A stretch of 15,326 nucleotides of DNA from DATLSM01 sp049585815 (GCA_049585815.1 JBAVAR010000086.1:1-15326); one strand, 5' to 3'; counted from the first letter of the stretch, positions 6,419 to 14,050 are shown. Notes: a model not told the origin generated them from the sequence alone. Made by a program: numbers and translations.

Positions 6419-8143
6419 GTGACCAACGCCGAGATCGCTACTGCCCTCGAAGAGTTGGGCGTGCTCTATGAGCTCGACGGCGCGGTTAAATACAGGGTGC
6501 TCGCCTACGGCACGGCGGCAAAGGCGATTCGCGAGAGTCCGGTGTCGGTGGCCGAGCTCGCGGCGGCGGGACGGGCAACCGAGATCCCGGGTGTCGGTAA
6601 GACGCTGGCGGAAAAGATCGAGGCGCTTTTGGAGACCGGCGAGATCCCGGCGGCGGCGAAGCTGAAGGCGAAGTTCCCACCGACCCTGATCGAGGTGACC
6701 CGGGTCCCGGGTCTGGGCGCGAAGACCGCGCGGCGGCTCTATGAAGAGCTCGGGGTCGCCTCACTTGACGATCTCAGGGCGGCGGCGGACGGGCAGCGGA
6801 TCCGTCAGCTCAGGGGCCTTGGCCCGAAGGTCGAGGAGAACGTGCTGGCGGCCCTGGATCGCCTCGGGGCCCCGGGCGAGGGCCCCGGGCGCCTGCTGCT
6901 CTCCGCCGTGTGGCCGATCGCCGAGCAGTTGGCGGCGGCCCTGCGGGAACACCCAGCTGCCAATCGGGTCGAGATCGCCGGCTCGGTGAGGCGCTGGACC
7001 GAGACCTGCAAGGACATCGATCTGGTCGCGACCGCAGAGCAGCCGACGGCGCTTTCTGAGCACCTCGCCCGCCATCGGTTGATCGCCGCCGCGGGAACGC
7101 CGGGGGCCAACGGCCTGCGCGCTCAGACCCACAACGGCGTCTCGGTCGACCTGCGCATCGTCCCCCCCGCCGCCTTCGGCAACCTCCTGCAGCACTTCAC
7201 CGGTTCCCAGGCACACAACGTCCAGCTGCGCGAAGAGGCCGTCGCGCGCGGCCTCTCTGTCTCTGAGCATGGGATCGCCGACGTCGAGTCGGGGGAGGTG
7301 GAGCTCTGTGAGACCGAGGAGGGGGTCTATGAGCGCCTCGGCTACGCCTACATCGAGCCCGAGCTGCGCGAGGGGCGGGGGGAGCTGCGCGCGGCGCGGA
7401 AGGGAGCCCTTCCGGACCTCATCGCGCTCGATCAGATCCGCGGCGACCTGCACTCCCACACCACGCTCTCCGACGGCCGCAACACTCTTGCCCAGATGGC
7501 CGAGGCGGCGAGGTCCCGCGGCTATGCCTACCTGGCAATCACCGACCACTCTGCCACTCACGGCTTCGGCGATCACGTCAGCACGGAGCGGCTCTGGCGG
7601 CGGATCGAGGAGGTCCGCGAGTGGAACGAGGGCAAACGGGGCTTCCGCCTGCTCGCGGGCTCGGAGGTCAACATCGGTCTCGACGGGGAGCCCGATTACC
7701 CCGCTGAGTTGCTCGCGGCCCTCGACTGGGTGATCGCTAGCGTCCACACCTCCTTCGCAATCGATGAAGCTGCGATGACCGAGCGGGTGCTGGCGGCGAT
7801 CGACAACCCGCAGGTCGACTGCATCGGGCACCTGACGGGCCGACTGATCGGCCGTCGTGAGCCCTACGGCATCGACGTCGAGGCGGTTCTCGAGGGGGCG
7901 GCCCGCACCGGCACGATGCTTGAGATCAACGGCAACCCCAATCGCCGCGACCTCTCAGAGCATCATGCCCGTCTCGCCGCGGAGGCCGGCGTCGCGATTG
8001 TCCTCAACACGGACGCCCACGGCGTCGACACCCTCGCCAACATGGCCTATGCGGTCGCCACCGCTCGCCGCGCCTGGCTTGGCGCCGAGCAGGTCGCCAA
8101 TACCCGCAGCTGGCGGCAGTTCTCGGGGCTGATGAAGCGGTAG
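6419..8143 (+). CDS. polX: DNA polymerase/3'-5' exonuclease PolX
   Basis: A 574-residue bacterial family-X polymerase, usual size, acting in gap-filling and base-excision repair. The N-terminal 8-kDa-like and helix-hairpin-helix region has two GVGKT/GLGAKT-type hairpins (EIPGVGKTLAEKI, VPGLGAKTARRLY). The polymerase nucleotidyltransferase motif is GSVRR at 188-192, followed by the metal ligands Asp199 and Asp201 (CKDIDLV) and Asp244 (SVDLRIV). The C-terminal PHP domain starts at GDLHSHTTLSDG with His345 and His347, then ITDHS, LEINGNPNRRDLS and LNTDAHG. The metal ligands of both active sites look present, so both polymerase and Mn-dependent exonuclease activities are expected. The start is GTG 6419, probably leaderless. 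It is divergent from the mannosyltransferase and ends 5 nt from the convergent membrane-protein gene. Confidence 0.96.
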   Translation: MTNAEIATALEELGVLYELDGAVKYRVLAYGTAAKAIRESPVSVAELAAAGRATEIPGVGKTLAEKIEALLETGEIPAAAKLKAKFPPTLIEVTRVPGLGAKTARRLYEELGVASLDDLRAAADGQRIRQLRGLGPKVEENVLAALDRLGAPGEGPGRLLLSAVWPIAEQLAAALREHPAANRVEIAGSVRRWTETCKDIDLVATAEQPTALSEHLARHRLIAAAGTPGANGLRAQTHNGVSVDLRIVPPAAFGNLLQHFTGSQAHNVQLREEAVARGLSVSEHGIADVESGEVELCETEEGVYERLGYAYIEPELREGRGELRAARKGALPDLIALDQIRGDLHSHTTLSDGRNTLAQMAEAARSRGYAYLAITDHSATHGFGDHVSTERLWRRIEEVREWNEGKRGFRLLAGSEVNIGLDGEPDYPAELLAALDWVIASVHTSFAIDEAAMTERVLAAIDNPQVDCIGHLTGRLIGRREPYGIDVEAVLEGAARTGTMLEINGNPNRRDLSEHHARLAAEAGVAIVLNTDAHGVDTLANMAYAVATARRAWLGAEQVANTRSWRQFSGLMKR

Positions 8144-8148
8144 GGGGT

Positions 8149-8661
8149 TCAGGCGTGCAGGTGGTCAGAGCGCAGCCCGGGCGTGCGAACGAGTTTGATC
8201 GGGCGCAGGGCGGAGTTGGGGACGACGTAGAACTTGACCCCGTCGCGGTGCTCGATGCCGAGCACCGCGGCCTCGCGGGTATGCCAGGCAAGGGAGACCA
8301 AAAGCGCGTAGCCGGCGCCGATCGCCGCCACCCCGGGGTAGAGGATGCCAAGGACCCCCGCGGCGAGGGCGGTGAGGGCGATCGGCCAGAGCCGCCCGAC
8401 GGCGATTCGGGTGGGGGTCTCGGAGGGCAGGCTTGTGGCGGTACGCGCCTCGGTGAGGGCGTCGCGGACGCCGGCCGCAGCGCGCGCGGGCCGACCCAGG
8501 TAGGAGCCAATTGCAAGGGCGAGCAGCCACCAGACGCCCGCCACCAGGATCGTCGTCGTGTCGTTTTCACGGTTGGCGGCGATTGCCGTGATCCCGGCGA
8601 GGGCGGTTGCCTCGGCGCCGGTCAAAAGGACGGTGACGCGGAGCAGGTCGGTGTAGGGCAC
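8149..8661 (-). CDS. Four-TM membrane protein of unknown function, coupled to otsB
   Basis: A 170-residue protein I do not recognise. Hydrophobic segments lie at about 7-29, 37-55, 89-110 and 112-127, giving four likely membrane helices. A basic/acidic loop of about 30 residues lies between helices 2 and 3. The C-terminal soluble tail (about 128-170) has a distinctive polar motif, GIEHRDGVKFYVVPNSAL, followed by PIKLVRTPG. That tail looks like a small folded domain rather than random sequence, but I cannot name it. The start is GTG 8661, three bases after the otsB TGA (8667-8665). GGAG at 8674-8671 lies 9 nt upstream inside otsB, so translation is likely coupled and the two share a transcript. 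A role near trehalose metabolism or osmotic stress would be guesswork. It converges with polX (5 nt gap). Confidence 0.8.
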   Translation of the reverse strand: MPYTDLLRVTVLLTGAEATALAGITAIAANRENDTTTILVAGVWWLLALAIGSYLGRPARAAAGVRDALTEARTATSLPSETPTRIAVGRLWPIALTALAAGVLGILYPGVAAIGAGYALLVSLAWHTREAAVLGIEHRDGVKFYVVPNSALRPIKLVRTPGLRSDHLHA

Positions 8662-8664
8662 CGG

Positions 8665-9489
8665 TCAGGACTCCATCAGGCAGTCGAGGATCTCCAGCCA
8701 GCCGGCGGGGCCGTCGACGATCAGGTCCGCTTCTTCGGGAAGCTCCGGCGGCGCCTCGGAGGAGAGCACACCGATGCAGACGGCCAGTTCAAGCTGCCCT
8801 TCCTCGCAGAGCTCGCGGAGGCGGCGGTAGGCGTCGAGGTCGGTGCGGTCATCGCCGGCATAGGCGGCCCGGACGATTCCCCCGTCGGCGAGCAGGGCGG
8901 CAACCGCGGTGTCCTTGCCACCGCCACCGGCGGGGCGCAGCTCCAAAACCTTGCGGCCCCAGCGCGGCTCGAGGCCGGCGCGGCCACCCTCGGCCGCGAT
9001 CTCGTGGGCGCGGGCCTCCGCCACCCGCTCCTCTTTGGCGGCGCGCCAGTGGAGCGCCTGGATCGGTCCCTTGTCCTCCAGCCGCAGTCCGGTGTCCTCC
9101 AGCTCCCGCAGGTCAAGCCCCGCGGCAAATGCGGCCGCGTCTGCCTCGCGCTCCTTTAGCGAGGGGTCCAGCCGCGGCTCGCGCTCGCCGGGGAGCAGGA
9201 GTTCGAGGCCGTGGTTGCCGGCGTAGGCGATCTCCTTGACGCCGACCAGGCGTCGCGCCTGCAGGGCAGGGCGCCCGGAGATGCAAGCGATCAGACCGAA
9301 GCGCTTGCCCAGCGCGGCGAGTGCATCTCGCGCCCCCTCAGGCACGGCGGCCTGCTCGGGACGTTCGGCGATTGGCGCCAGGGTTCCGTCGACGTCGGTG
9401 AGGATCGCGGTGCGCGCGGGGTCCTGCCGGAGGGCTTCCAGCAGCGCCCGCCGGCTGCCGGGGTCTCCCGTCACAGATTCACGCGGCAT
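8665..9489 (-). CDS. otsB: Trehalose-6-phosphate phosphatase
   Basis: A 274-residue HAD-superfamily phosphatase of the OtsB family, removing phosphate from trehalose-6-phosphate in the cytoplasm. HAD motif I is TDVDGTLAPI, with nucleophile Asp32 and acid/base Asp34. Motif II is ISGRP (Ser71). The family signature YAGNHGLE covers 89-96, with GRKVLELRP (Lys180), GKDTAV and motif IV GDDRTD (212-217) after it. Trehalose serves as compatible solute and stress protectant. No otsA lies nearby. I chose ATG 9489 because a GATACT hexamer ends 7 nt upstream. The longer reading from TTG 9540 would run across the start of the divergent TSUP gene and adds an Arg-rich, unconserved-looking stretch. A related sugar-phosphate phosphatase is possible but less likely given the NHGLE motif. 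Confidence 0.88.
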   Translation of the reverse strand: MPRESVTGDPGSRRALLEALRQDPARTAILTDVDGTLAPIAERPEQAAVPEGARDALAALGKRFGLIACISGRPALQARRLVGVKEIAYAGNHGLELLLPGEREPRLDPSLKEREADAAAFAAGLDLRELEDTGLRLEDKGPIQALHWRAAKEERVAEARAHEIAAEGGRAGLEPRWGRKVLELRPAGGGGKDTAVAALLADGGIVRAAYAGDDRTDLDAYRRLRELCEEGQLELAVCIGVLSSEAPPELPEEADLIVDGPAGWLEILDCLMES

Positions 9490-9495
9490 GGCATC

Positions 9496-9501
9496 TAGTA
9501 T
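9496..9501 (+). promoter_or_regulatory. Candidate -10 hexamer of the TSUP pair
   Basis: TAGTAT, sharing five of its six base pairs with the oppositely directed otsB -10 (9502-9497). It predicts a leader of roughly 20-25 nt before ATG 9531. Confidence 0.35.
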
Positions 9502-9502
9502 C
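9497..9502 (-). promoter_or_regulatory. Candidate -10 hexamer of otsB (leaderless)
   Basis: GATACT on the minus strand ends 7 nt before ATG 9489, supporting that start. It is embedded in the same bases as the plus-strand TAGTAT. Confidence 0.45.
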
Positions 9503-9530
9503 GCCGCACGATGCGGCCCCCGGCCCCGAG

Positions 9531-9896
9531 ATGCCTTCAAGCCAGACGCTGAAGCTCGCCGCGATCGGCACCGCGGCCGGGATCTTCAGCGGCCTCTTCG
9601 GGGTCGGCGGCGGCACGATCATCGTGCCGCTACTGATCTTCTGGTTCGGCTACGGGGAGCGGCTGGCAACCGGGACGAGCCTGGCGGCGATCGTCCTGAT
9701 CGGCGCTCTCGGCGCTCTCGCCCAGGGTGGCATCTACGGCAATGTTCACGTCCTCACGGGCCTGCTGCTGGCGATTCCGGCAGTTGCGGGAGTGGTGATC
9801 GGAACCGCGATCCAGCAGCGGATTCCACAGCGCGCCGTCTCCCTCCTCTTCGCGGCGCTGCTGGTCGCGATCGCGATCGAGCTCGTCCTGCAATGA
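9531..9896 (+). CDS. Half-length TSUP (TauE/SafE-type) membrane transporter subunit, first copy
   Basis: 121 residues, almost all hydrophobic, with about four to five membrane segments. TSUP family hallmarks are GLFGVGGGTIIVP (glycine-rich GVGGG then VP), GTS near residue 50, YGNV and IPQRAV. TSUP proteins move sulfite, organosulfonates or other small anions and are usually about 250 residues with two homologous halves. This gene covers one half only. It aligns to the next gene with about 40% identity (counted by eye, one gap), so both are complete half-units, not a frameshifted full-length gene. They presumably assemble as a heterodimer. Its stop overlaps the Shine-Dalgarno of the second copy. 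No strong Shine-Dalgarno precedes ATG 9531. Substrate cannot be inferred. Confidence 0.87.
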   Translation: MPSSQTLKLAAIGTAAGIFSGLFGVGGGTIIVPLLIFWFGYGERLATGTSLAAIVLIGALGALAQGGIYGNVHVLTGLLLAIPAVAGVVIGTAIQQRIPQRAVSLLFAALLVAIAIELVLQ

Positions 9897-9901
9897 GGGA
9901 G
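9895..9901 (+). promoter_or_regulatory. Shine-Dalgarno of the second TSUP gene, overlapping the stop of the first
   Basis: GAGGGAG begins inside the TGA of the first copy (9894-9896) and lies 5 nt before ATG 9907. This is an arrangement for translational coupling and matched subunit output. Confidence 0.6.
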
Positions 9902-9906
9902 CTGCG

Positions 9907-10278
9907 ATGAACGAGGTGCTGGCCGTGGCGATCGCCGTCGCCGGGGGGCTCGCCGGGGGGCTGGTCGGCGTCGGCGGGGGCGTTCTCTTCGTACCGGCAT
10001 TGACGATCTTCCTCGGCCTCTCCCAGGTGCAGGGCGAGTCGACGTCGTTGCTGATGATCGTCATCGTCGCTTTCGTCGGTGCCATCCGCCAGAACTCCTA
10101 CGGCAACGTCAACCTCCGCAACGCGCTCGTGATCGGTCTCCTTTCCCCGATCGGTGTGCTGGTCGGGGTCGGGATCGCCAACCATGTTCCCGAGCGCGTC
10201 CTCCAGCTCTCCTTCGCCGCGCTTTCGCTGTTCATCGCTGTCCAGCTTGTCCGCCGCGCCCTCAGGGTCGACGCATAG
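9907..10278 (+). CDS. Half-length TSUP (TauE/SafE-type) membrane transporter subunit, second copy
   Basis: 123 residues with the same plan as the preceding gene: GLVGVGGGVLFVPALT near the N-terminus, then STS, SYGNVN and VPERVLQLSFAAL. It has about four to five hydrophobic segments and a short basic tail (RRALRVDA). It begins 10 nt after the first copy with its own good Shine-Dalgarno, so the two are co-translated. Each half keeps the GVGGG motif, as both repeats do in fused TSUP proteins, so the pair together should equal one transporter. Homo-oligomers of each half are an alternative. Neighbours give no clue to substrate. A 44-nt gap separates it from the PAC2 gene, which has its own -10. 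Confidence 0.87.
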   Translation: MNEVLAVAIAVAGGLAGGLVGVGGGVLFVPALTIFLGLSQVQGESTSLLMIVIVAFVGAIRQNSYGNVNLRNALVIGLLSPIGVLVGVGIANHVPERVLQLSFAALSLFIAVQLVRRALRVDA

Positions 10279-10310
10279 GAGTCCGGGCTGGCGAGACGGT
10301 GTCCCATCGG

Positions 10311-10316
10311 TAGTCT
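10311..10316 (+). promoter_or_regulatory. Candidate -10 hexamer of the PAC2 gene (leaderless)
   Basis: TAGTCT ends 6 nt before GTG 10323 but only 3 nt before ATG 10320. By the spacing seen at other genes here, this favours GTG, the second codon of the longer reading, as the true start. Confidence 0.45.
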
Positions 10317-10322
10317 CAAATG

Positions 10323-11183
10323 GTGGATTCATTGACCTGGGAAGGCGAGGTCCCACAGCTTCGTGCCCCGATCCTCGTCTGCGCGTTTCGCGGCTGGAAC
10401 GACGCCGCCGCGGCCGCCTCGACCGCGCTGGAGACGGTGGCCGAGTCGCTGAACGCCGAGCTGATCGCCCGGGTGGATCCGGAGGAGTACTTCGACTTTC
10501 AGGCGACGCGCCCAACGATCACCCTCAGCGAGGGCCAGGCGAGACGGATCGACTGGCCCGAGAACAATCTGATCGCCGCCCGCGTTCCCAGCGCCGATCG
10601 TGACCTGGTGCTGCTCGATGGCACCGAGCCCAACCTGCGCTGGCGCACCTTCTCTGAGACGCTTGCCACTGCCGCGGACGCGCTCGGCGTTGAGATGGTG
10701 ATCACGATGGGAGCGCTGATCGCAGAGGTCTCCCACACCCTGCCGGTGCCGATCACCGGGCTCGCCTCCGACGAGGACCTGGTGGAAGAGCTGGACCTGC
10801 AGCGCTCGAGCTATGAGGGTCCGACCGGAATCGTCGGTGTCGTCCACGACTGCTGCCGCCAGATCGGGATGAGCTCTGCCTCCCTCTGGGCGGCGGTCCC
10901 CCATTACGTCGCCGCTGTCCCCAACCCGAAGGCGGCACTGGCGCTGCTTCGCCGCCTTGAAGGTCTCACCGGTATCGCGGTCGATGCCACCGACCTCGAG
11001 CAGGAGACCGCCAGCTATGAGGAGCAGATCGGCCGCGCGGTGGCCGCCAACCCGGAGATCGAGGAACTGGTCGAGCGGATAGAGGCCGAGCAGAACGAAC
11101 AGCTGGGCAACCCCGACGACCTCCCCTCGGCGGAGACGATCGCCAGGGAGTTCCAGCGCTTCCTGCGCCAGCAGGGAAATTAA
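10323..11183 (+). CDS. PAC2 (proteasome assembly chaperone 2) family protein
   Basis: A 286-residue cytosolic protein (287 if read from ATG 10320). The N-terminal core has APILVCAFRGWNDAAAAAS, then DPEEYFDFQATRPTI, a pattern typical of bacterial PAC2 proteins. VITMGALIAEVSHTLPVPITG and SLWAAVPHYVAAVPNPKAALALL follow. The helical C-terminus (about 200-286) is acidic, Gln/Glu-rich and probably coiled (EEQIGRAVAANPEIEELVERIEAEQ split over two turns). Eukaryotic PAC2 and archaeal PbaA/PbaB help proteasome assembly. Mycobacterial members such as Rv2125 have the fold, but to my knowledge no proven proteasome role. No proteasome gene is in the window. Its TAA shares bases with the stop codon of the convergent nuclease gene (TTAA, 11180-11183). 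Confidence 0.9.
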   Translation: MDSLTWEGEVPQLRAPILVCAFRGWNDAAAAASTALETVAESLNAELIARVDPEEYFDFQATRPTITLSEGQARRIDWPENNLIAARVPSADRDLVLLDGTEPNLRWRTFSETLATAADALGVEMVITMGALIAEVSHTLPVPITGLASDEDLVEELDLQRSSYEGPTGIVGVVHDCCRQIGMSSASLWAAVPHYVAAVPNPKAALALLRRLEGLTGIAVDATDLEQETASYEEQIGRAVAANPEIEELVERIEAEQNEQLGNPDDLPSAETIAREFQRFLRQQGN

Positions 11184-14044
11184 CTCTCAGCCGCCGGGCA
11201 GATGAGCCGGTAATCGCACCAGGCGCAGACGGCGGGCGAGGGCCGCGGCTCGAAGTCCTGGCCCAGCACCCCCTCGCCCACCCCCAACACCGTCCTCTCG
11301 ACCCGCTCGGCGTCATCGGGCTTTGCCGGCGGCGCGACCTTCTCGCCGTCGAGCACGTAGTAGTAGCTGCCGGTGCTGGCCACGACCCCCCACGCCTCGC
11401 GCGCCGCCAGGCGGTAGAGGGCGAGCTGGAGATCGCTCTCGAGATCGGCCTCGCTCTTGTGCTCGCCGGTCTTGTAGTCGATCAGCTCGTGATCGCCACC
11501 CGGCAGGCGGTCGACCCTGTCGACCCTGCCGCGTACATGGTGCTCGCCGATCTGGATGTCGAACTTTCGCTCCAGCCAAACCGGCTCGCCCTCGGCGGCC
11601 CGCTCTCGCTCCCAGTAGAGGCGCATCGCCTCCCGGCCCCGCTCGCGGTACTGCAGCTCATCGTCGCTTTCGCCGAATCCCGAGCGCCGCCAGCCCGCCT
11701 CGAAGAGGCCGATCAGCCGGCGCACTCCCTCCTCGCCGTTGTCCTCGTCGCGATGGAAGCGCTCCAGCACATTGTGGACGAGGATGCCGAAGCGCTGGTT
11801 GATCGTCGGCTCCTGCGGGATGCCGAAGACCCGCGCGAACTTGTACTTCAGCGGGCAGGTGAGGTAGAGATCGAGATCGGAGGCCGAGAGGCTCAGTCGC
11901 TTGTCGCCGCGGCGGGGCAGGAAGGCGGCAAGCGAGGGCTCCTCGCGAGCGGCGATCAGCTCGCGACGCCGGCCTCGCTCGCCCTCGGAGCCCAGAAGGT
12001 AGGAGTCGAGCCGGGAGGCGTCGAGCTCCGCCTGCTGCTCGGGGGTGGCGACCTGGCGCAACAGGCCGTTGACCGCCTCGATCGCCTCGGCCGTCGCCTC
12101 GTCTCCCGGCCGCTGGACCAGCGCCGCCAGCTTCAACAGCTCCAGGTAGCGGGCGATCGCGCGGGTGACGTCAACGGCGGTGTCAAGGCGCGGCTCCGAC
12201 AGCTCGCGCCCGGCTCGCCAGGAGGCCTCCAGAACCTCCTCGCGCAACTTGCGGTAGGTCGCGTGCAGACCCTCGGCGGGACCGAACAGCTCCTCCCCGT
12301 GGGCCTCCTCCTCTGCCCCGGCGGCGGCCAGCGAGTCCTCATAGAAGGAGGAGGGCCCGCCGCCGCCACTCTCGATCCGGGAGAGGATGAGCCCGCTACG
12401 GGCGGGGCTACCGATTCGCTCCCACTCGCCGCTCTTCTCGAGGCCGAGGGCGAAGACGTGGTTGAACTCCATTCCCCTCACCGCGCCCGGCCGCAGGCCG
12501 AGCACCGCCCCTGGCGATGGGGGCTCCTCGCCACCGGCCGGCTCGACCCCGGCCTCGGCGACCGCGCTGAGGTAGCGGACAAACCCTCGGGTCGAGCCGT
12601 GGGGCTCGCGTCGGGCCCAGGCGGCCGCCAGCTCGGCCAGGCGCGAGAGCCCCAGCAGCCGCTCCGCCACCTCGGGCTGCGCGGCGAAGAGCCGCTGGCG
12701 CCGCAGCCCCACCCGCTCGATCAGGCGTCGGACAAAGACGTCGGCGCGGCGCTCCTCCATCGCCGCCGCGGCCGCGCGGTAGAGCTTGAGGAAGGATTGG
12801 ATTCGCTCGCGCGCCTCGGGCTGAATCTGGGGGCTGTCGAGCGCCGCCTCACAGGCACCGACCATGTCCAGCTTGCGCCGCCGCGAGATTGTCGTCAGCC
12901 GCGCCAGGTCACCCGCGCGCAGCTCCACCGGCGGCCGCGTGAGAGCCCGGGCCGCGGCGGCGGAATCATCAGGGTCTGCGAGCACACGCAGCCATGCGAT
13001 CGCGTCGCGGACCTCGGGCCGCTGGAACAGGGCCGCCGGCCCGGAAAGGTGAAAGGGGATTCCCCGCTCCTCCATGGCGGCGGCGATGTCACCGCCCTGG
13101 CGAACCGGGTCTTCGATCAGAACGCAGATCGCTTCGGGGTTGGTCCCGTTTGCGATCAGGTGCTCAGCCTCCCGCGCCACGGCCTGAGCTTGCGCCCGCT
13201 CGTTGGCGCAGCGCCAGAAGCGGACCTGGGGATCGCGCAGCCGGCGCTCGAAGACGATGACCTCGGCGCTGGCGTGCAGGGACAGGCACCAGGCGAGCAG
13301 GCCGGCGGGAGGGGAGCTCGGGTCGGCGCTGTCCTCCAGCGCATACAGGTGGTTGGAGCTCGCGGTGGCGAGCTCGGCAAGGATCGCGCGTTGGGCTCTG
13401 GAGGTTTGCTCCAGCTCGTCGACCATCAGATCGTCGAAGCGGGAGGCGATCTCGGCGCTGAAGTCGGGCCCCTCCTTCAGCAGCCTGCTGAGCAGGAGGA
13501 AGACGTCGCCGCGGTCGATGCAGCCGGCCTCGGCGAGGATGCGATCGTGGGCGACGCAGAGCTCCGCGACCTCCCGGTCCGATCGCTCCGAGCCCGCCTT
13601 CGCGGCGTCGATCCGCTCCAGCAGCCGGGCGAGGAGGCCGGCTGGATTGCCGCGGATCTCGTGGCCACGCAGGGGAAGGTCATCGATCCGATCGAGCAGC
13701 ATCGCCAGGCGCTCGGCGGGACCGAGCACATCGAAAAAGGGACCGAGGCCGGCCGCGGTAGAGCGCTCGCGAAGCAGCCGCTCGCAGATCTCATCCCAGG
13801 TTCCGATCCACAGCTCCCCGTAGGAGCCCCTGATCAGGTCCTCGGCGCGGCGACGCAGGTGCCGTGCCGTGGCGCGGTTGGAGGCGAGGAGAAGGATCCG
13901 CTCGGGCTCCGTCCCCGCCTCGACCAAGTGCGCCAAGCGTCGCGCCAGGGCCTCGCTCTTGCCGGTGGCGGCTGCGCCGAGCACCAGCAGCGCTCCGTCG
14001 CGGTGGCCGACCGCGCGTTCCTGTGCTTCTGCCAAGGCGAGCAT
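11180..14044 (-). CDS. UvrD/AddB-like ATPase with C-terminal Fe-S PD-(D/E)XK nuclease (RecB family)
   Basis: A 954-residue protein with the layout of AddB/AdnA-type DNA-end processing enzymes. The Walker A motif GAAATGKS (23-30) is intact. Motif II reads VDELEQTS (208-215), where active UvrD enzymes have VDEFQDT-like sequence. The motif III region (about 233-243, LYALEDSADPS) lacks GDxxQS. The motif V region is PGAVRGMEFNHVF (519-531), and a canonical arginine motif VI is not visible. The C-terminal nuclease is complete: Cys730 (LTCPLKYKF), His757, GRVDRVD with Asp842, DYK at 856-858, QLALY at 873-877 and Cys940/943/949, four cysteines placed for an iron-sulfur staple. It would cut DNA ends during repair. 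No partner helicase subunit lies adjacent. ATG 14044 follows TAGCGT by 6 nt. Translocation ability is uncertain. Confidence 0.9.
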   Translation of the reverse strand: MLALAEAQERAVGHRDGALLVLGAAATGKSEALARRLAHLVEAGTEPERILLLASNRATARHLRRRAEDLIRGSYGELWIGTWDEICERLLRERSTAAGLGPFFDVLGPAERLAMLLDRIDDLPLRGHEIRGNPAGLLARLLERIDAAKAGSERSDREVAELCVAHDRILAEAGCIDRGDVFLLLSRLLKEGPDFSAEIASRFDDLMVDELEQTSRAQRAILAELATASSNHLYALEDSADPSSPPAGLLAWCLSLHASAEVIVFERRLRDPQVRFWRCANERAQAQAVAREAEHLIANGTNPEAICVLIEDPVRQGGDIAAAMEERGIPFHLSGPAALFQRPEVRDAIAWLRVLADPDDSAAAARALTRPPVELRAGDLARLTTISRRRKLDMVGACEAALDSPQIQPEARERIQSFLKLYRAAAAAMEERRADVFVRRLIERVGLRRQRLFAAQPEVAERLLGLSRLAELAAAWARREPHGSTRGFVRYLSAVAEAGVEPAGGEEPPSPGAVLGLRPGAVRGMEFNHVFALGLEKSGEWERIGSPARSGLILSRIESGGGGPSSFYEDSLAAAGAEEEAHGEELFGPAEGLHATYRKLREEVLEASWRAGRELSEPRLDTAVDVTRAIARYLELLKLAALVQRPGDEATAEAIEAVNGLLRQVATPEQQAELDASRLDSYLLGSEGERGRRRELIAAREEPSLAAFLPRRGDKRLSLSASDLDLYLTCPLKYKFARVFGIPQEPTINQRFGILVHNVLERFHRDEDNGEEGVRRLIGLFEAGWRRSGFGESDDELQYRERGREAMRLYWERERAAEGEPVWLERKFDIQIGEHHVRGRVDRVDRLPGGDHELIDYKTGEHKSEADLESDLQLALYRLAAREAWGVVASTGSYYYVLDGEKVAPPAKPDDAERVERTVLGVGEGVLGQDFEPRPSPAVCAWCDYRLICPAAES

Positions 14045-14050
14045 GGTCCA

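Noticed and set aside
6861..6893. GGGCCCCGG-rich inverted and direct repeats in polX
   Set aside because: An 8-bp stem (CGGGGCCC/GGGCCCCG) in a Gly/Pro linker between domains; expected from codon use at this GC content.
9490..9540. Longer otsB reading from TTG 9540
   Set aside because: It would overlap the start of the divergent TSUP gene and cross both promoters; ATG 9489 has a well-placed -10.
9704..9721. Tandem GGCGCTCTC repeat in the first TSUP gene
   Set aside because: Two copies only, explained by a repeated Gly-Ala-Leu in a membrane helix.
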